Source: Candidatus Poseidoniaceae archaeon
GTDB lineage: Archaea; Thermoplasmatota; Poseidoniia; Poseidoniales; Poseidoniaceae
DNA: 8,064 bases
Reading direction: 5' to 3'
Assembly (NCBI GenBank): GCA_013330765.1
Contig: DUHU01000054.1
Coordinates: forward strand, 576-8,639
The notes under the pieces were generated by a model, which did not search any database, had not been told where the DNA came from, and saw only the letters and a list, made by a program, of their open reading frames with translations. Positions 6,417 through 8,064 of the stretch are shown piece after piece. Positions within the stretch are counted from its first letter, which is position 1. Each line of letters begins with the position of its first letter. A program made the position numbers and the translations under genes.

Positions 6417-7379
6417 ATGTCCGATTCACCAGAGGTCCCAGAAGAGGAACCCATCCCTGTCATCGACAGCGATGCCAAGACACCATCCCAGGGAACCTCT
6501 GACTTGCAAAAGCGACTCAAAGACACCGGCGACTCGCTGAAGAATGCTTCACGACGGTTTGGAACCATGACGGCCAAGTTGGCCAAGAAAACCGGCAGTG
6601 AGGTCACAAAAGCCGTCGACCGGACCAACCAATCCATCCAGAGTGGTTTGGCGATTGCCAAGGAGAAAAAAGAGCGACGGCGTGAGGAAAAAATCACCAC
6701 GCTGCAAGAGGAAATTTCCGACGACGGCATCATCCAAACCCTGCCCGACATGGTCGATCTTCCAACTCCAGAAATCCGTGAAGCAGAACGGCAAGAGCAG
6801 GTTGCGATGTTTGAAGCCCAAACCCAAACCCAACTCAGCATCATCGAGGAACTCCAGAGAATGTCGTCTCGGATGGACGATCTTGAGCGGCGCAACCGAG
6901 CGCTTGCAACACCTCTTCCTGTTGCTGAGGAGCCTCAAACCAAGGCCCTGCCGAAGCGCATGGAAGACGGCCAGGTCGTGACCGGAGCCCTCGTGGTGCT
7001 CGGAGCATCGCTGCTGTGGGTCGTGGCCATTCTGGGCCTCGATCAGGTCATCCACGAACAAGGCATGACCACGGTGGGCCAAGTTCCCCTCAGCCCTGTG
7101 GTTTGGGCCGTGGGTACGTCGTCGTGGACCATGTACATTCTCGCTCGTCTTGCGCGTGTTGGACCGGTGCTTGACGCTCCACAAGGCCTGAGGATTCAGA
7201 CCTCACTCGCGGTGGGCATCACGACGCTCATGGCACTGGTGTTCACCGACGACACCACCGCAGCCATGTCTGATGTGTGGGTCTGGGGAACGGTGGGTGT
7301 TGTGGCACTCATGCTGACTGCTGGTCTGATTGCAAGCGCATGGCGCTCGACCAAGCGTCTTGTTGGCATGGACGATTGA
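6417..7379 (+). CDS. Unknown protein: acidic N-terminus, coiled coil, four C-terminal membrane segments
   Basis: I do not recognise a family. From the ATG at 6417 it has 320 residues. Residues 1-20 are acidic and proline-rich. Residues 28-75 form a Lys/Thr/Ser-rich likely helix (LQKRLKDTGDSLKNASRRFG). At 82-100 there is a highly charged run (AKEKKERRREEKITTLQEE), and 117-162 is a Gln/Glu-rich probable coiled coil ending MSSRMDDLERRNRAL. After a proline linker (165-180) come four hydrophobic segments at about 186-208, 225-246, 259-277 and 287-309, then a basic tail. The plan is a long cytoplasmic helical domain attached to a small membrane bundle, which could be a scaffold or membrane organiser; this is inference. 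The frame stays open upstream into the glycosylase gene, but the ATG at 6417 is preferred because composition changes there and a TATA-like box lies 27 bases before it. It converges on the YbjN-like gene with one base between stops. Confidence 0.85.
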   Translation: MSDSPEVPEEEPIPVIDSDAKTPSQGTSDLQKRLKDTGDSLKNASRRFGTMTAKLAKKTGSEVTKAVDRTNQSIQSGLAIAKEKKERRREEKITTLQEEISDDGIIQTLPDMVDLPTPEIREAERQEQVAMFEAQTQTQLSIIEELQRMSSRMDDLERRNRALATPLPVAEEPQTKALPKRMEDGQVVTGALVVLGASLLWVVAILGLDQVIHEQGMTTVGQVPLSPVVWAVGTSSWTMYILARLARVGPVLDAPQGLRIQTSLAVGITTLMALVFTDDTTAAMSDVWVWGTVGVVALMLTAGLIASAWRSTKRLVGMDD

Positions 7380-7380
7380 C

Positions 7381-7926
7381 TCAAACACCGTCTTCGAGTT
7401 CTGCTTGGTAGCGTGCGAAACGCTCCATCATCTCGTCATGCGTCATGGTGAGGATTTCGTCCTCGTCAGGAACCACGACCGTCGGGGTGTTGAGCACCTC
7501 GTCGATGCGGTTGCCGTAGCGCTCAAAGAACTCAATCAGGTTGTGAATGCAGCGTTCAAGCATGCTTGAGTGAAAGGAACCCTGCTCGATGGGGATCATC
7601 ACGTTGGCCGTGATTTCGCCGTCCTCGGGGTCCCAGCTTGCGCGCGCGAGCTTGTAGGTGCGGGTGGCTTCGTTGAACACTTCGAACAGCGCAAGGCGCG
7701 TGACCTTGTCGAGACCTGGCGCACGGCGTGCAAAGGGTGCAGCGACAACCAGCATCTCACCGTCTTCGACGATCCTGATCAGCAGACTCAGACGCTTCTC
7801 ACCCTCGGCGTCAAGGTAGGTGTCCGTGATAACGCCCGTCAGCACGTTGCTCTTGTCTTCTTTCACGATGTACTTCCACGACATCCCGTCCAAGGTGTTC
7901 TTCACGTCGTCCAAACTTGCGGCCAT
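7381..7926 (-). CDS. YbjN-like (type III secretion chaperone-like fold) small protein, function unknown
   Basis: A 181-residue soluble, acidic protein. The body LSLLIRIVEDGEMLVVAAPFARRA (47-69), ALFEVFNEATRTYKLARASWDPEDGEITANVMIPIE (79-114) and SSMLERCIHNLIEFFERYGNRIDEVL (120-145) shows the strand-helix order of YbjN/DUF1790 proteins, which share the type III secretion chaperone fold. Members are implicated loosely in sensing or protein binding; no catalytic residue is expected. The C-terminal 150-181 is acidic (VVPDEDEILTMTHDEMMERF). I chose the ATG at 7926 (MAASLDD) over an ATG at 7950, because the latter lies inside the AT-rich box TTGATAT (7949-7955) about 25 bases upstream, which looks like the promoter. 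It is tail-to-tail with the membrane protein gene. The family assignment is by pattern only and moderately sure; the reality of the gene is not in doubt. Confidence 0.72.
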   Translation of the reverse strand: MAASLDDVKNTLDGMSWKYIVKEDKSNVLTGVITDTYLDAEGEKRLSLLIRIVEDGEMLVVAAPFARRAPGLDKVTRLALFEVFNEATRTYKLARASWDPEDGEITANVMIPIEQGSFHSSMLERCIHNLIEFFERYGNRIDEVLNTPTVVVPDEDEILTMTHDEMMERFARYQAELEDGV

Positions 7927-7948
7927 ACGCACACTCTCGCACCAGAGC

Positions 7949-7955
7949 ATATCAA
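7949..7955 (-). promoter_or_regulatory. TATA-like box, YbjN-like gene
   Basis: On the minus strand TTGATAT, with its ATAT core about 25 bases before the ATG at 7926 and no Shine-Dalgarno in between. This fits a leaderless archaeal promoter. Confidence 0.4.
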
Positions 7956-7994
7956 CCTGCGAAGCAGAGATATCCGGTACCCTGTCATGAGTTT

Positions 7995-8064
7995 TTGACG
8001 CGTCCAGACCACGTTGGCCTGCTTGCCAAACGCGTCTTCACCTTTGTCCCGTACGCCGTCTTCT
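7995..8064 (+). CDS. Possible start of a divergent gene (partial, uncertain)
   Basis: From the TTG at 7995 the plus strand reads MTRPDHVGLLAKRVFTFVPYAVF to the window edge without a stop. A GATATC box (7969-7974) lies about 24 bases upstream, the same spacing as at the other genes here. A nearby ATG at 7986 stops after three codons. The opposite strand also has an open frame across the edge, so direction is not settled. The family is not recognisable from 23 residues. Confidence 0.25.
   Translation, partial: MTRPDHVGLLAKRVFTFVPYAVF

Noticed and set aside
6101..6895. A 264-codon minus-strand frame opposite the glycosylase and membrane protein genes
   Set aside because: It crosses two plus-strand genes, has a Ser/Arg-rich composition without family features, and the glycosylase motifs on the plus strand are unambiguous.
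1..8064. CRISPR arrays, insertion sequences, prophage or toxin-antitoxin modules
   Set aside because: I see no spaced repeats, terminal inverted repeats, transposase or small paired genes. All but short gaps are filled by recognisable or intact genes.

Overview
The window looks archaeal. The decisive marker is a complete archaeal/eukaryotic-type translation factor 5A (aIF5A) with its hypusination motif. The tRNA-Gln has an A1-U72 acceptor end and no encoded CCA, which fits. Base composition is GC-rich (roughly 60% by eye), genes are tightly packed, and several start codons have an AT-rich box about 25 bases upstream with no Shine-Dalgarno sequence, as in leaderless archaeal transcripts. Bacterial-type fatty-acid and transport genes beside archaeal information genes would suit a heterotrophic marine euryarchaeote such as Marine Group II (Poseidoniales). 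That placement is inference only.

Layout from the left edge. Positions 1-5699 are all on the minus strand, so transcription runs right to left. In transcription order they are: an HD-domain 5'-deoxynucleotidase-like protein (5226-5699), tRNA-Gln(UUG) (5128-5200), a 3-hydroxyacyl-CoA dehydrogenase (4226-5077), a sepiapterin-reductase-like SDR (3485-4216), aIF5A (3033-3419), a membrane-anchored left-handed beta-helix acyltransferase-like protein (2234-2977) and a large OPT-family transporter cut by the left edge (1-2165). Positions 5750-7379 are on the plus strand: an AlkA-like DNA glycosylase (5750-6370) and an unknown protein with a coiled coil and four predicted membrane segments (6417-7379). 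Convergent to the latter, with one base between the stops, lies a YbjN-like small protein (7381-7926, minus). The last ~70 bases may hold the start of a divergent plus-strand gene.

Functionally this is mostly a housekeeping and heterotrophy block: peptide or metal-chelate uptake (OPT), beta-oxidation-type chemistry (dehydrogenase plus SDR, 9 bases apart and probably cotranscribed), nucleotide-pool control, alkylation repair and translation. I see no CRISPR array, insertion sequence, phage gene or obvious defence system. The least explained parts are the coiled-coil membrane protein, the acyltransferase-like protein and the YbjN-like protein. Intriguing small-scale signals are the promoter architecture, including one AT box midway between two divergent starts, and a near-duplicate of the dehydrogenase start region next to the tRNA 3' end.
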